Source: Chloroflexota bacterium
GTDB taxonomy: Bacteria > Chloroflexota > Anaerolineae > UBA2200
NCBI GenBank assembly: GCA_014360755.1
Contig: JACIWX010000001.1
Span: 62,001 to 126,000, forward strand
Direction of reading: 5' to 3'
Length of the DNA stretch: 64,000 nucleotides
The position numbers were made by a program, and so were the translations under genes. The notes below the pieces were generated by a model that did no database searches, was not told the DNA's origin, and saw nothing but the letters and a program-made list of their open reading frames with translations. Shown here piece after piece: positions 31,899 to 41,615 of the stretch. Numbering within the stretch: the stretch's first letter is position 1; every line of letters starts with the position of its first letter.

Positions 31899-32064
31899 CG
31901 ATGGCAAGGAAAGCCTGGCTAAGAAGCGGATTTTTTAGGCTCTGTGCTAGTGCGCAGGCTACCCAATGCTTTAGCGCACGCCGGCGGTACTTCGCAGCTG
32001 AATAGACTGTTGGATTCGTGTCCTGCCACTGATGGCACAATGGATAGATCGTAGGTGGTACCAA

Positions 32065-32781
32065 ATGGAGCAAGAGGTCAAGGATAAGATACTTGTTGTA
32101 GAGGATGATCCCGTCCTGCTGGAGACACTGCAATACAATTTGGAGCGCCAGGGCTACCAAGTGATCACGGCTGCCGATGGGATGACGGCGATAGACTTGG
32201 CTAGGCGAGAACGTCCTGATGTCATCGTACTGGATGTGATGATTCCCCAAATAGACGGGTTTGAAGTTTGTCGTATTCTGCGCCAGGAAATGAATATACC
32301 AATTCTGATGCTCACTGCGCGAGACGATGAGATTGACAAAGTCGTAGGACTGGAAGTAGGGGCAGATGATTACATGACCAAACCCTTTTCCATGCGCGAA
32401 CTCCTGGCTCGCGTGAAAGCCTTGCTGCGCCGTGTACGTCTTATCCGAGGAGAGATGGCAGCCACTGTCGCTCCTGATGCCAAGAAACTCGTCTTTGGCG
32501 ATTTGGTTCTAGACCTGACCAGGGGAGAGGTCCAGCGAGGTGGCAAAACTGTGCCTCTAACGCCCAAAGAATACGAACTCCTGGTGTTTCTAGCGCGCAA
32601 CCGCGGCAGGGTCCTATCGCGCGATTTGATTCTCGAACGGGTATGGGGTTGGGATTTTGCCGGTGGAACCAGGACAGTAGATGTGCATGTCCGTTGGCTC
32701 CGTGAGAAAATTGAATCTGATCCTGCTCACCCCGTGCGTATTGTTACCGTGCGGGGCCTTGGGTATCGTTTTGAGGGGTAA
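32065..32781 (+). CDS. phoB: PhoB/PhoP-like OmpR-family response regulator
   Basis: The 238-aa protein has a receiver domain with the acidic pair at residues 13-15, the phosphorylated Asp57 in VLDVMIP, a Thr in LTARDDE and Lys near 107 in TKPFS. A winged-helix DNA-binding domain follows from about 140 ([31 protein letters not shown], ending VRGLGYRF). ATG 32065 follows AGGTGG by six bases; the frame is open further upstream but unsupported. It precedes its kinase by two bases and the pst genes, so phosphate-limitation control is very likely. Confidence 0.9.
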   Translation: MEQEVKDKILVVEDDPVLLETLQYNLERQGYQVITAADGMTAIDLARRERPDVIVLDVMIPQIDGFEVCRILRQEMNIPILMLTARDDEIDKVVGLEVGADDYMTKPFSMRELLARVKALLRRVRLIRGEMAATVAPDAKKLVFGDLVLDLTRGEVQRGGKTVPLTPKEYELLVFLARNRGRVLSRDLILERVWGWDFAGGTRTVDVHVRWLREKIESDPAHPVRIVTVRGLGYRFEG

Positions 32782-32783
32782 CC

Positions 32784-34553
32784 ATGTTCCATAATATCCG
32801 TTGGCGTATAGCCATTCCTTATATCCTTCTCATAGCCTTGATGATGGCCAGCCTTACGCTCTATCTGAGCCGCTTTCTGCGTGAGGTGTATGTGGCTGAT
32901 GTGAGAGCCCAGCTCCTTTCCGAAGCGCGTCTTGCCAGTGATGCATTGGTGCGTTCTCTGTCACAGGGTGCGACAACCGATGCGCTGGACACCTTAGCCC
33001 GTCGGTGGGCGCGGCTGGTGGAGGCTCGCATCACGATCATCGCGCCTGATGGCGTCGTGCTCGGCGATTCCCACGAGGACCGGATGCGCATGGATAACCA
33101 CCTGTGGCGGCCAGAGGTGCAACAGGCTCTGGCTGATGGGCAAGGTAACAGCGTGCGCTTCAGCGATACCCTAGGCTACGAGATGATGTACACTGCAGTT
33201 CCGGCAATAGTGGACGGAAAGGTAATGGCCATAGTACGTGTGGCACGCCCCCTGCGCCAGGTGGAAATCCACACGGCGCGGTTGCGTCAGAGCATCCTGC
33301 TGACGGCGCTCGCTACGTCCGTATTGGCAGCGCTTTTTGCGGTGCTTATCGCAGAGCGCACGGTGCGCCCGATACGTCGATTGACACGCGAAGCAATGCG
33401 AATGGCAGAGGGAGACGTGGGCGCACCGGTGATACCGACTACCAGCGACGAGATTGGGCAACTGAGTCACACTTTCAATCGCATGGCTGTGAAGTTGCAG
33501 GAGAGAGTGCAGAGCGTCAGCCAGGAAAGGAGGCTGCTTGCCACGGTGCTTTCGCGCATGGCAGACGGCGTGATTATCACGGACGGCGCGGAGAAAGTGC
33601 GTCTGATCAATCCTGCCGCCGCCAGGTTGTTGGACACCACCGAACCAGAAGCAGTGGGCCGACCTTTCACACAGGTCGTGCGTCACCACAGACTCATTCA
33701 ACTCTGGCAGCGCAGCCGCGAGCGTAGGGAGGAAGTGGAGGAAGCCATCGAGGTGTATCGGCAGGACACCTTCCTGCGGGTCATTGTAACGCCTCTGGAC
33801 GACGAGGGCATGGAGGGCACCCTGACCATTTTTCAAGACCTAACCCGTATCCGCCGTCTGGAAACGGTGCGGCGTGATTTTATCAGCAACGTTTCACACG
33901 AACTGCGAACCCCCCTTGCATCGTTGAAAGCGTTGGTGGAGACCCTGCGTGACGGTGCACTCGAGGACACGGAAACAGCGCTGCGCTTTCTCAACCGCAT
34001 GGAGACCGAGGTGGAGGCACTGACCCAGATGGTCAATGAGTTACTGGAATTATCGCGCATCGAGTCAAGGCAAGTTCCTTTACAACTAGCTCCTGCAACA
34101 GTCGCAGAGGTCATATTGCCGGCTGTGGAGCGGTTACGCCCGCAGGCTGAGCGAGCGGGGTTAGACCTCATGGTAACTTTGCTACCAGACCTCCCCCGTG
34201 TGCAGGCGGATATCGAAAGGGCGCAGCAGGTTGTTACAAACCTGGTGCACAACGCGATCAAATTCACCCCGCCAGGCGGGCAGGTGACCGTCTCGGCGGA
34301 GGTAATAGGTGAAGAGATGGTCATTGCGGTGCGTGATACGGGTATGGGCATCGCTGCAGAAGACCTGTCTCGTATTTTTGAACGCTTCTACAAAGCTGAT
34401 CGTGCGCGATCTGGCGGAGGAACTGGTCTCGGACTTGCCATTGCGAAGCATATCGTTCAGGCTCACGGTGGGCGCATCTGGGCCGAGAGCGAGGGAGAGG
34501 GTCATGGAAGCACCTTCTATTTTACGTTGCCCTTGTGGAAAGAACAAGGTTGA
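32784..34553 (+). CDS. phoR: PhoR-like sensor histidine kinase
   Basis: The 589-aa membrane kinase has helix 1 (about 9-29), an extracytoplasmic sensor part (about 30-165), helix 2 (about 172-192), HAMP (about 192-245) and PAS (about 250-350). The HisKA domain carries the phosphorylated His372 in FISNVSHELRTPLASL. The ATP lid follows with NAIKFTPPGG, DTGMGIAAED and GGGTGLGLAIAK. All key residues are present. It starts two bases after the regulator and ends 20 bases before the first Pho-box repeat of pstS. Confidence 0.92.
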   Translation: MFHNIRWRIAIPYILLIALMMASLTLYLSRFLREVYVADVRAQLLSEARLASDALVRSLSQGATTDALDTLARRWARLVEARITIIAPDGVVLGDSHEDRMRMDNHLWRPEVQQALADGQGNSVRFSDTLGYEMMYTAVPAIVDGKVMAIVRVARPLRQVEIHTARLRQSILLTALATSVLAALFAVLIAERTVRPIRRLTREAMRMAEGDVGAPVIPTTSDEIGQLSHTFNRMAVKLQERVQSVSQERRLLATVLSRMADGVIITDGAEKVRLINPAAARLLDTTEPEAVGRPFTQVVRHHRLIQLWQRSRERREEVEEAIEVYRQDTFLRVIVTPLDDEGMEGTLTIFQDLTRIRRLETVRRDFISNVSHELRTPLASLKALVETLRDGALEDTETALRFLNRMETEVEALTQMVNELLELSRIESRQVPLQLAPATVAEVILPAVERLRPQAERAGLDLMVTLLPDLPRVQADIERAQQVVTNLVHNAIKFTPPGGQVTVSAEVIGEEMVIAVRDTGMGIAAEDLSRIFERFYKADRARSGGGTGLGLAIAKHIVQAHGGRIWAESEGEGHGSTFYFTLPLWKEQG

Positions 34554-34573
34554 GCAGCATTTCTGAGCCATTT

Positions 34574-34612
34574 TTAACAAAACCTTAACATACCCTTGAC
34601 CAAGCGTTAAAG
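34574..34612 (+). promoter_or_regulatory. Pho box: four direct repeats at exact 11-bp period upstream of pstS
   Basis: TTAACA (34574), TTAACA (34585), TTGACC (34596) and TTAAAG (34607) start exactly 11 bases apart, the helical-repeat spacing bound by PhoB/PhoP dimers. A -10-like TATATC lies at 34625-34630, 12 bases after the last repeat, so the box would replace the -35 element. The layout is closest to the Bacillus PhoP box (TTAACA repeats). Confidence 0.8.
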
Positions 34613-34677
34613 TCCGTGTGGTAGTATATCTCCTGGATAAAGAAAAAACAATCAAGAAAGATTCGGAGGAAACTACC

Positions 34678-35718
34678 ATGCGAAAAGTTCTATTTGTAAC
34701 TCTAGTGTTGGCATTGCTGCTCGCCGGATGTAGCAGTGCAAAGCCTACGGCTACGCCAACACCCGTGCCCACCGCGGTTCCTACTCAGGCACCTGTGAGC
34801 ACACCTACGCCTTTGCCCTCCGTGGCACCAACCAAACCCCCTACGGGCGTTGTGCTGCCAGAAGTGAATCCGCTGGAAGTGAAGGGGGATATTATTACTG
34901 CAGGCAGTTCAACGGTCTACCCTCTTTCCGAGGCGATTGCGGAGATGTTCAAGGACGAGGGATACAAGGGCAACATTACCATTGACAGCATTGGCAGCGG
35001 CGCAGGTTTTGAGCGCTTTTGCAAGACTGGCGAAACGGATATCTCCAATGCCAGCCGGCCCATCAAGAGCAGCGAACTAGAGGCTTGCAGGGCTATTGGC
35101 CGAGAGCCCATTGCGTTCCGGGTTGGTACCGATGCTCTAGCGGTGGTGGTCAGCAAAGAGAATACCTTCCTAACAAATGTAACGAAAGAGCAGTTAGCAA
35201 AGATTTTCTCAACCACCTCAGTCAAGTGGTCAGATGTAGACCCAACATGGCCGAATGAGGACATTCTTCGCTTCAGCCCCGGTACGGACAGTGGCACATT
35301 CGATTTCTTTGTGGAAGAAATCCTGGGCAAGAAGAAAGAATTACTCCTGCAGGCTGCTAACCTGCAGCTTAGCGAGGATGACAATGTCTTGGTGCAAGGA
35401 GTATTGGGGAGTCCCTATGCCATTGGGTACTTTGGCTACGCCTACTACCAGGAAAACGCGGATAAGCTGAAAGTGCTTTCCATCGAGGGTATTGCTCCCA
35501 ATGCGGAGACCGTGGATAGTGGGAAATATCCGTTAGCACGTCCGTTGTTCATCTACTCCACAGCCAAGATCATGAAGGAAAAGCCTCAGGTAGCAGCGTT
35601 CATCAACTACTATCTGACCCATGTCAACGAGGTTATTCGTAGGGTTGGTTACTTCCCTGCAAGTGAGGAAGTACTGAATGCTTCTAAAAAGGCTTGGCTA
35701 GAGGCAATAAGCCAGTAA
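34678..35718 (+). CDS. pstS: phosphate-binding lipoprotein of the Pst ABC transporter
   Basis: The 346-aa protein captures inorganic phosphate outside the membrane. It has a signal peptide with lipobox LAGC (Cys18), a Thr/Pro linker (about 24-60) and a PBP-like-2 domain starting at ITAGSSTVYPL. Phosphate-site landmarks are SSTVYP, GSGAGFERFCKTGETDISNASRPI and SPGTDSGTFDFF. ATG 34678 follows GGAGGA by seven bases; an open frame further back is not supported. It heads pstSCAB under the Pho box, and a strong hairpin separates it from pstC. Confidence 0.95.
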   Translation: MRKVLFVTLVLALLLAGCSSAKPTATPTPVPTAVPTQAPVSTPTPLPSVAPTKPPTGVVLPEVNPLEVKGDIITAGSSTVYPLSEAIAEMFKDEGYKGNITIDSIGSGAGFERFCKTGETDISNASRPIKSSELEACRAIGREPIAFRVGTDALAVVVSKENTFLTNVTKEQLAKIFSTTSVKWSDVDPTWPNEDILRFSPGTDSGTFDFFVEEILGKKKELLLQAANLQLSEDDNVLVQGVLGSPYAIGYFGYAYYQENADKLKVLSIEGIAPNAETVDSGKYPLARPLFIYSTAKIMKEKPQVAAFINYYLTHVNEVIRRVGYFPASEEVLNASKKAWLEAISQ

Positions 35719-35738
35719 GAGTGCTTTGAGGATCATGT

Positions 35739-35766
35739 AGTGGGGGAGGGAGACCCCTCCCCCACT
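35739..35766 (+). terminator. hairpin between pstS and pstC (attenuating terminator)
   Basis: AGTGGGGGAGG (35739-35749) pairs perfectly with CCTCCCCCACT (35756-35766) over a six-base loop, followed by TTTGCTG. The U tract is short, so it may stop only some transcripts, leaving pstS expressed more than pstCAB. Confidence 0.7.
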
Positions 35767-35816
35767 TTGCTGTGCTTGCGAATTTTGAATGGGAGGGCGA
35801 TAAGCGCGCAAATCAT

Positions 35817-36764
35817 ATGGACACAGCCAGGGTATGTATATGGAAGAGTAGCCTGGAGCGCACACATTCTCTGCGTAAACGCAGGCGGATGGGGGAAAGC
35901 GTTATCCAAGGGTTTCTTCTTTTCAGTGGTGCGATCTCTATTTTGACCACATTGGGGATTGTTTTCGTGTTAGGAAGGGAATCGTGGCTTTTCTTTGGCA
36001 GCGGACAAGTGGATCTACGGGAGTTTCTCACCACGACAGTCTGGCAGCCTGCTATCGATCGGTTCGGGATTTTGCCTTTGGTAAATGCCACCTTCATGAC
36101 CACGACCATCGCAATGCTCGTTGCTATTCCACTAGGGTTAAGCGTCGCTATTTATCTTAGCGAGTACGCCTCGGCGCGTGCGCGCAGCCTACTCAAGCCC
36201 ATTTTGGAAGTGCTAGCAGGCATTCCAACAGTAGTATATGGGTATTTCGCGCTTACCTTTATGACCCCGCTTTTGCGCAGCATCTTTGGGCGGGATGTTG
36301 TACAAATCTACAATACAGCTTCTGCTGGTATTGTGATGGGTATTCTCATCTTGCCTCTGATCAGTTCGATGTCCGAAGACGCCTTGAGCGCGGTTCCTCG
36401 TTCGCTACGTGAGGCATCGTATGCGTTGGGGGCAACTAAGCTCGAAACCGCCGTGCAAGTCGTGGTGCCAGCAGCACTTTCGGGCATCACAGCCGCGTTC
36501 ATTGTAGGAATATCGCGCGCTATTGGCGAGACAATGATTGTAGCCATTGCCGCTGGCGCAGGTCCTGCTTTCACTTTCAACCCCTTTAAAGCAGCCGAAA
36601 CCATGACAGGCCATATTGTGCGCATTAGCGGCGGGGATCTGAGCTATGATTCCATTGACTATAATAGCATCTTTGCCATTGGATTGTTGTTGTTCTTTAT
36701 CACGCTGACACTGAACGTTATTAGCCGTTGGTTTGTGCAGCGCTTCCGGGAGGTTTATGAATGA
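35817..36764 (+). CDS. pstC: phosphate ABC transporter permease PstC
   Basis: The 315-aa protein has six helices and the binding-protein-dependent permease loop [28 protein letters not shown] that docks to PstB. An Arg-rich lead ([18 protein letters not shown]) precedes helix 1. The start is uncertain: GTG 35772, ATG 35817 and ATG 35889 all lie in frame and none has a good ribosome-binding site. It overlaps pstA by four bases (ATGA), so the pair is coupled and forms the membrane channel. Confidence 0.9.
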   Translation: MDTARVCIWKSSLERTHSLRKRRRMGESVIQGFLLFSGAISILTTLGIVFVLGRESWLFFGSGQVDLREFLTTTVWQPAIDRFGILPLVNATFMTTTIAMLVAIPLGLSVAIYLSEYASARARSLLKPILEVLAGIPTVVYGYFALTFMTPLLRSIFGRDVVQIYNTASAGIVMGILILPLISSMSEDALSAVPRSLREASYALGATKLETAVQVVVPAALSGITAAFIVGISRAIGETMIVAIAAGAGPAFTFNPFKAAETMTGHIVRISGGDLSYDSIDYNSIFAIGLLLFFITLTLNVISRWFVQRFREVYE

Positions 36765-38050
36765 GCGTGTCTGAGAGGCCCTCAGCGCTTCCTGTAGCAT
36801 GTACCTTGCCTAAGGATCACTTGCTCAAACGCCATATCGCCATGCGTCACCGGGTAGGTAGGATATGGTACTTTTTGTTTCTTCTATCTACCATTGTAGG
36901 GATTATTGCCTTGACTGCTTTGCTCTACAACATTGTGAACCAATCTTTTGGCCTAGTAGCGGTACAAAATACAGTGGAGCCGGAAACACTCACGATCAAC
37001 GGCGTTCCTTTAGAGGAATTGACCAGAGAGCAGCTCGTGTCCATTCTTGAACAGTATGTTTCTAAGGGAGTGATGCGACGACTGGAGAGCGAGATACCCT
37101 TTGCTATGCGCAGCCGTGATAATATCTACCAACTAGTGCAAGAGCGGGTAATTCGGCCAGAGATTCTCATGAGCTGGCAGTTAGTGGATTCTGTTTTTCA
37201 TCGCGAAGAGATCGCTGCCTTCATTGTGGAGAATTACCCTAGCGCGAGACTGCAATTCCGTGCATGGCTTAACCCAGATTTTATCCGACGGCCTCAATCC
37301 AGTGTGCCAGCTCTCGCGGGCGTGCGCACAGCCATCTTGGGCTCCTTATGGGTGATTTCGATCACGATTCTCGTAGCATTCCCACTAGGCTTGGGAGCAG
37401 CAATCTATCTCGAAGAATACGCGAGCGATAACGTTGTGAATCGCATTATCCAGACGAATATCAATAATCTCGCGGGCGTGCCCTCTATCATTTATGGGAT
37501 ATTGGGCTTGGCGGTCTTTGTACGTGCCTTGGAGCCGCTGACCAGCGGTGTGATTTTCGGAGTTAATGATCCTACAACAGCGAATGGACGCACAGTCCTG
37601 TCGGCATCGCTGACACTAGCACTGCTTGTGCTTCCTTTGCTTATCATTAATGCGCAGGAAGCCATTCGAGCCGTGCCGCGTTCCCTGCGTGAAGGGAGTT
37701 ACGCATTGGGGGCTACCAAATGGGAAACGATTTGGCACCATGTACTCCCATCCGCTATGCCGGGCGTTCTTACCGGTACCATTCTGGCGATTTCCCGTGC
37801 TATCGGAGAGACTGCACCCCTTGTGGTAGTGGGTGCATCCACCTTTGTGTCACTAGACCCAAATGGACCCTTTTCCAAGTTCACCACCTTGCCGGTCCAG
37901 ATATACCAATGGACCTCGCGGCCGCAGGATCAGTTTCGCAACCTCGCAGGTGCAGCGATCCTTGTGTTACTGTTTTTGCTGCTTTCGCTCAACGCCGGTG
38001 CCGTGTTACTACGTAACCGATATAGCAGGAGGATACAAGGGATCTCATGA
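36761..38050 (+). CDS. pstA: phosphate ABC transporter permease PstA with a large extracytoplasmic insert
   Basis: The 429-aa protein is about 130 residues longer than a usual PstA. Helix 1 (about 36-62) is followed by an inserted, mostly polar region (about 65-185) with Glu/Gln-rich helices, such as [18 protein letters not shown]. The normal five-helix permease core follows, with loop [28 protein letters not shown]. The insert probably projects outside the membrane and may contact PstS. It overlaps pstC and pstB by four bases each. Confidence 0.93.
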   Translation: MSVSERPSALPVACTLPKDHLLKRHIAMRHRVGRIWYFLFLLSTIVGIIALTALLYNIVNQSFGLVAVQNTVEPETLTINGVPLEELTREQLVSILEQYVSKGVMRRLESEIPFAMRSRDNIYQLVQERVIRPEILMSWQLVDSVFHREEIAAFIVENYPSARLQFRAWLNPDFIRRPQSSVPALAGVRTAILGSLWVISITILVAFPLGLGAAIYLEEYASDNVVNRIIQTNINNLAGVPSIIYGILGLAVFVRALEPLTSGVIFGVNDPTTANGRTVLSASLTLALLVLPLLIINAQEAIRAVPRSLREGSYALGATKWETIWHHVLPSAMPGVLTGTILAISRAIGETAPLVVVGASTFVSLDPNGPFSKFTTLPVQIYQWTSRPQDQFRNLAGAAILVLLFLLLSLNAGAVLLRNRYSRRIQGIS

Positions 38051-38877
38051 CGATATTTACAGATACCATGGCTAACTCTTCATTAAGTTTGCCTATCATG
38101 GAACCCCGTGACGCTGATTGTGTGATTGAAGCACGTGGGGTGAATGTGTACTATGGTGATTTTCGCGCGGTAAAGGATATCACAATAAAGATACAGCGCC
38201 GGAAGATCACTGCTATCATTGGCCCATCGGGTTGTGGCAAGAGCACGTTGTTGCGCACTTTCAACCGCATGAATGATTTGATCCCCGGTAGCTGCGTAGA
38301 AGGTGAGGTGTTTTTTGAGGGGTGCAATATCTATGACCGAGATGTAGACCCCGTGGAGGTGCGGAGACGGATTGGCATGGTTTTCCAGAAGCCCAACCCG
38401 TTTCCCAAATCAATTTACGAAAACGTTGCCTGGGGAGCACGCATCAATGGGTTCCGTGGCGACATGGATGCGCTAGTGGAGCAATCCCTGCGACAGGCTG
38501 CATTGTGGGACGAAGTCAAGGACCATCTCCGTGCAAGCGCCCTGACTCTCTCTGGCGGTCAGCAACAGCGGCTGTGTATCGCCCGCGCAATCGCCATCCA
38601 ACCGGAAGTCATCCTGATGGATGAGCCTGCCTCAGCGCTGGATCCCATCGCTACACTCAAGATAGAAGATCTCATGCGGGAGTTGGTGAGGGATTATACC
38701 ATCATCATCGTTACGCACAATATGCAGGAGGCAGCGCGAGTTTCGGATTATACAGCTTTCTTAATGATGGATAAGGATCGTGCAGGTATGTTGGTTGAAT
38801 ATGGGCCAACAGACCAAGTTTTTACCACTCCGCGAGACAAACGCACTGAAGATTACATCACCGGTAGATTTGGATGA
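38047..38877 (+). CDS. pstB: phosphate ABC transporter ATP-binding protein PstB
   Basis: The 276-aa protein energises phosphate import. Walker A is GPSGCGKST near residues 58-66, signature LSGGQQQR, Walker [14 protein letters not shown], and the switch His lies in THNMQEA. The family mark FNRMNDL follows Walker A. It is coupled to pstA (ATGA overlap) and closes the operon; a strong hairpin follows. No phoU is seen next to it. Confidence 0.95.
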   Translation: MTIFTDTMANSSLSLPIMEPRDADCVIEARGVNVYYGDFRAVKDITIKIQRRKITAIIGPSGCGKSTLLRTFNRMNDLIPGSCVEGEVFFEGCNIYDRDVDPVEVRRRIGMVFQKPNPFPKSIYENVAWGARINGFRGDMDALVEQSLRQAALWDEVKDHLRASALTLSGGQQQRLCIARAIAIQPEVILMDEPASALDPIATLKIEDLMRELVRDYTIIIVTHNMQEAARVSDYTAFLMMDKDRAGMLVEYGPTDQVFTTPRDKRTEDYITGRFG

Positions 38878-38930
38878 GAGGCAGGTGCGTTCCGTGTTCT
38901 ATTTTATTCGCGATAGGCAAGGGAAAATCA

Positions 38931-38963
38931 AAGAGGGGGCTTCCCGCGGGAAGCCCCCCTCTT
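38931..38963. terminator. strong hairpin between the convergent pstB and nfnB genes
   Basis: A near-perfect stem of about 15 bp with a two- to three-base centre (AAGAGGGGGCTTCCC paired with GGGAAGCCCCCCTCTT) lies between the two convergent stops. It probably ends transcripts from both sides, though a clear U tract is missing. Confidence 0.75.
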
Positions 38964-38972
38964 CACATTTTC

Positions 38973-40391
38973 CTATTTGGTATTCTCTACCCACCACGGC
39001 TGGTCAGGATTTTGCAGGTACGCATCAATATCCGCCGCAGCGCGTTTGCCGGCGCCCATGGCGCTGATGACGGTCGCAGCACCGGTTACGATGTCACCGC
39101 CAGCCCAGACACGCGGCTTCTTGGTGCGGCCCGTTTCCTCATTGGCTACCACGGTGCCATGCTTGGTTCGTTCTAGGTCAGGGGTATCGGTGAAAACCAT
39201 GGGGTTAGGGCGTGTGCCCAAAGCCATGATGACCATGTCCACTTCCATGTCGTACTCTGAGCCTGGGATGGGTACAGGCCGCGGCCGGCCGCTGGCATCG
39301 GGCTCGCCCAACTGCTGCTTTTGCAAGCGGATGCCGCGCACCCAGCCCTTCTCCGTGCCCAAAACCTCCACTGGCGTGGTCAGGTAATGGAACTGGATGC
39401 CCTCTTCTTCGGCATTGGCTAGCTCCTCAGCACGCGCTGGCGCTTCCGCTTTGGTGCGGCGGTAGATAATGTGAACCTCATCGGCGCCCAGGCGCAAGGC
39501 GCAGCGCGCTGCGTCCATTGCCACATTGCCTGCGCCAATTACAGCGACACGACGCCCGATCATGATGGGCGTATCGTACTCAGGGAACAGGTAGGCTTTC
39601 ATCAAATTGACCCTGGTCAGGAATTCGTTGGCACTGTATACCCCGTTGTAATTTTCGCCGGGGATGTTCATGAACATGGGTAACCCTGCCCCCGTGCCCA
39701 GGAAGACGGCGTCGTAGCCGTTGGCGAGGAGCTCGTCCACCGTGTATAATTTGCCGACCACGGTGTTCAGCTTGATTTCCACGCCCAGGCTTTGCACGTA
39801 TTTTACTTCGGTAGCTACAATGTGCTTGGGCAAACGGAATTCGGGAATGCCGTAGATAAGAACCCCGCCCGGCGCATGTAGTGATTCGAAGATGGTTACT
39901 TTATAGCCCATCTTAGCTAGGTCGCCGGCGCAGGTCAGCCCAGCTGGCCCAGAGCCAATCACGGCCACGCTCTTGCCATTCGGAGGAGCCACGGTCGGCG
40001 TACGCACACCTTGGGCGATCTCCCAATCAGCCACATACCTCTCCAGGCGGCCTATCGCCACCGGTTCAAATTTCTTGCCCAGGACACAGGAAGCTTCGCA
40101 CTGTGTCTCCTGCGGGCAGACGCGGCCGCAGATGGCTGGCAAGTTGTTCTTGTCCTTCAGTGCCGTTACCGCACCCCACATATCCCCTTCACGTAAAGCG
40201 AGAATGAACTCTGGGATGCGCACCTGTACCGGGCAGCCGTCAATGCAGGTGGGTTTTTTGCACTGCAAGCAGCGGTTGGCTTCCGCCACCGCCAATTCAT
40301 GACTGTAACCTAACGCTACCTCGTTAAAGTTACGCGCGCGGACTTTCGGGTCCTGGCGCGGCATCTCGTTTCTCGGTGCAACCTTAGCCAT
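38973..40391 (-). CDS. nfnB: NfnB: NADH-dependent ferredoxin:NADP+ oxidoreductase large subunit (GltA-type flavoprotein)
   Basis: The 472-aa protein carries two [4Fe-4S] sets near the N-terminus (CLQCKKPTCIDGCP, and CGRVCPQETQCEASC). A FAD site follows with GSGPAGLTCAGDLA and an NADPH site with GAGNVAMDAARCALRLG. Alone it could be read as the small subunit of glutamate synthase. Its partner two bases upstream is an NfnA-type subunit, so the pair is best read as NfnAB, the flavin-bifurcating enzyme that links NADH, NADPH and ferredoxin, or its close relative sulfide dehydrogenase SudAB. Confidence 0.9.
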   Translation of the reverse strand: MAKVAPRNEMPRQDPKVRARNFNEVALGYSHELAVAEANRCLQCKKPTCIDGCPVQVRIPEFILALREGDMWGAVTALKDKNNLPAICGRVCPQETQCEASCVLGKKFEPVAIGRLERYVADWEIAQGVRTPTVAPPNGKSVAVIGSGPAGLTCAGDLAKMGYKVTIFESLHAPGGVLIYGIPEFRLPKHIVATEVKYVQSLGVEIKLNTVVGKLYTVDELLANGYDAVFLGTGAGLPMFMNIPGENYNGVYSANEFLTRVNLMKAYLFPEYDTPIMIGRRVAVIGAGNVAMDAARCALRLGADEVHIIYRRTKAEAPARAEELANAEEEGIQFHYLTTPVEVLGTEKGWVRGIRLQKQQLGEPDASGRPRPVPIPGSEYDMEVDMVIMALGTRPNPMVFTDTPDLERTKHGTVVANEETGRTKKPRVWAGGDIVTGAATVISAMGAGKRAAADIDAYLQNPDQPWWVENTK

Positions 40392-40393
40392 GT

Positions 40394-41251
40394 CTACCCA
40401 ACCTCCTCACAAGGGCATGCCTGTTGATGTTCCCGCTCAAACTTCTCCAGAGCGCGTTTCTCTTGCTCCAGGTAGATACGCTGGCGCTCCAGTAACAGGT
40501 TCCAATCCACCTCATGCCCATCGAACTCTGGACCGTCTACACAAACAAAGCGGGTCTTACCTCCCACTTCGACCCGACATGCCCCACACATACCCGTGCC
40601 ATCCACCATGATGGAGTTTAGGCTGACGATAGTCTTGACGCCAAAAGGTTTGGTTGTCAAGGAGCAGAACTTCATCATAATTGCTGGGCCAATCGCCCAG
40701 ACGATATCTATCTTACGACCCGATTCGAGGACTTCCTTGAGTGGTTCCGTTACTAGTGCCTTGCGGGCATAGCTGCCATCGTCGGTGCAAACAATCAACT
40801 CATCGCTTACGGAGCGCATCTTCTCTTCCCAGAAGAGCAGCTCTTTATTACGCGCGCCGATGATGGAGATGACGGTGTTGCCTGCCGCGCGCAGATCACG
40901 AGCGATAGGGTAGATGGGAGCGATGCCCACTCCTCCGCCGACGCAGATCACGGTGCCATAGTTTTCGATCTCCGTCGGCCGCCCCAGTGGACCTGTTAAG
41001 CTAGCCAACTCATCGCCCACATTCATTTTGCCTAATTGTTTGGTGGTTTTACCCACTTCTTGAAATACTATGGTGAGCTCGCCCGATTCGCGATCATAAT
41101 CCGCGATAGTCAGGGGGATGCGTTCCCCTTTTTCATCCACGCGTACGATGACAAACTGGCCTGCTTTGGCTTTGCGTGCCACCTCCGGGGCATATACTTT
41201 GAACAACTTTGTTACCGGTGCCAGCACTTCTTTGGCAGTAATGCGATACAC
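40394..41251 (-). CDS. nfnA: NfnA: NADH-dependent ferredoxin:NADP+ oxidoreductase small subunit
   Basis: The 285-aa protein has a ferredoxin-reductase fold: an FAD-binding beta-barrel (RIPLTIADYD near residues 44-53), then an NAD(H) domain with CVGGGVGIAPIYP. The C-terminal segment GMCGACRVEVGGKTRFVCVDGPEFDGH supplies Cys ligands for the [2Fe-2S] cluster typical of this subunit. It starts at GTG 41251 after AAGGAGG and precedes nfnB by two bases, so the subunits are co-translated. Confidence 0.9.
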   Translation of the reverse strand: MYRITAKEVLAPVTKLFKVYAPEVARKAKAGQFVIVRVDEKGERIPLTIADYDRESGELTIVFQEVGKTTKQLGKMNVGDELASLTGPLGRPTEIENYGTVICVGGGVGIAPIYPIARDLRAAGNTVISIIGARNKELLFWEEKMRSVSDELIVCTDDGSYARKALVTEPLKEVLESGRKIDIVWAIGPAIMMKFCSLTTKPFGVKTIVSLNSIMVDGTGMCGACRVEVGGKTRFVCVDGPEFDGHEVDWNLLLERQRIYLEQEKRALEKFEREHQQACPCEEVG

Positions 41252-41405
41252 GTTTTTCAGCCTCCTTGTTGTAATAATGGTCAGCGCTGCTCACAGTTCG
41301 ACTTGAGCAATAGAATACAACTGCGTAGGCACTCCACTTGCGTGATTTTAGGCAAAAATTCTGCTATGTCAACCAAAACTAACCTGGATGTTGCATCCTG
41401 TGCAT

Positions 41406-41609
41406 TCACGAAATCAATTTCAGAAACTGACGCACCACGGGAATGAGGGACAGGGTAAAACGGACAATTTGTCTGACCTGAATCGGTTTCCTTCCTTGTA
41501 GCCGACGCTGGCGAGCCCATCGTTGGCAAAGCAGGGCAAGCAGCGAACCGAACAATGCTCCCAAAATGGCTCCTAACAATGCTGTTCGTTTTGGTTCATC
41601 GTTTCCCAT
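41406..41609 (-). CDS. small hypothetical membrane protein
   Basis: The 67-aa protein has one clear membrane helix (residues about 9-28: ALLGAILGALFGSLLALLC), then a basic stretch (RWARQRRLQGRK) and a weaker C-terminal hydrophobic part. Its ribosome-binding site GGAGGTGA contains the stop codon of the upstream small gene, so the two are translationally coupled; this is the best argument that both are real. No function is recognised; the form recalls DUF948/YtxH-type small proteins. Confidence 0.6.
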   Translation of the reverse strand: MGNDEPKRTALLGAILGALFGSLLALLCQRWARQRRLQGRKPIQVRQIVRFTLSLIPVVRQFLKLIS

Positions 41610-41615
41610 GGTAGA

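Noticed and set aside
31961-32015. ACCCAAT ... GTTGGAT as a possible attC before the response regulator
   Set aside because: The distance is only 55 bases, the cores match poorly and the interior does not fold into paired arms.
38973-40391. Reading the 472-aa flavoprotein as glutamate synthase small subunit
   Set aside because: The adjacent NfnA-type partner and the lack of a glutamate synthase large subunit make NfnB the better call.
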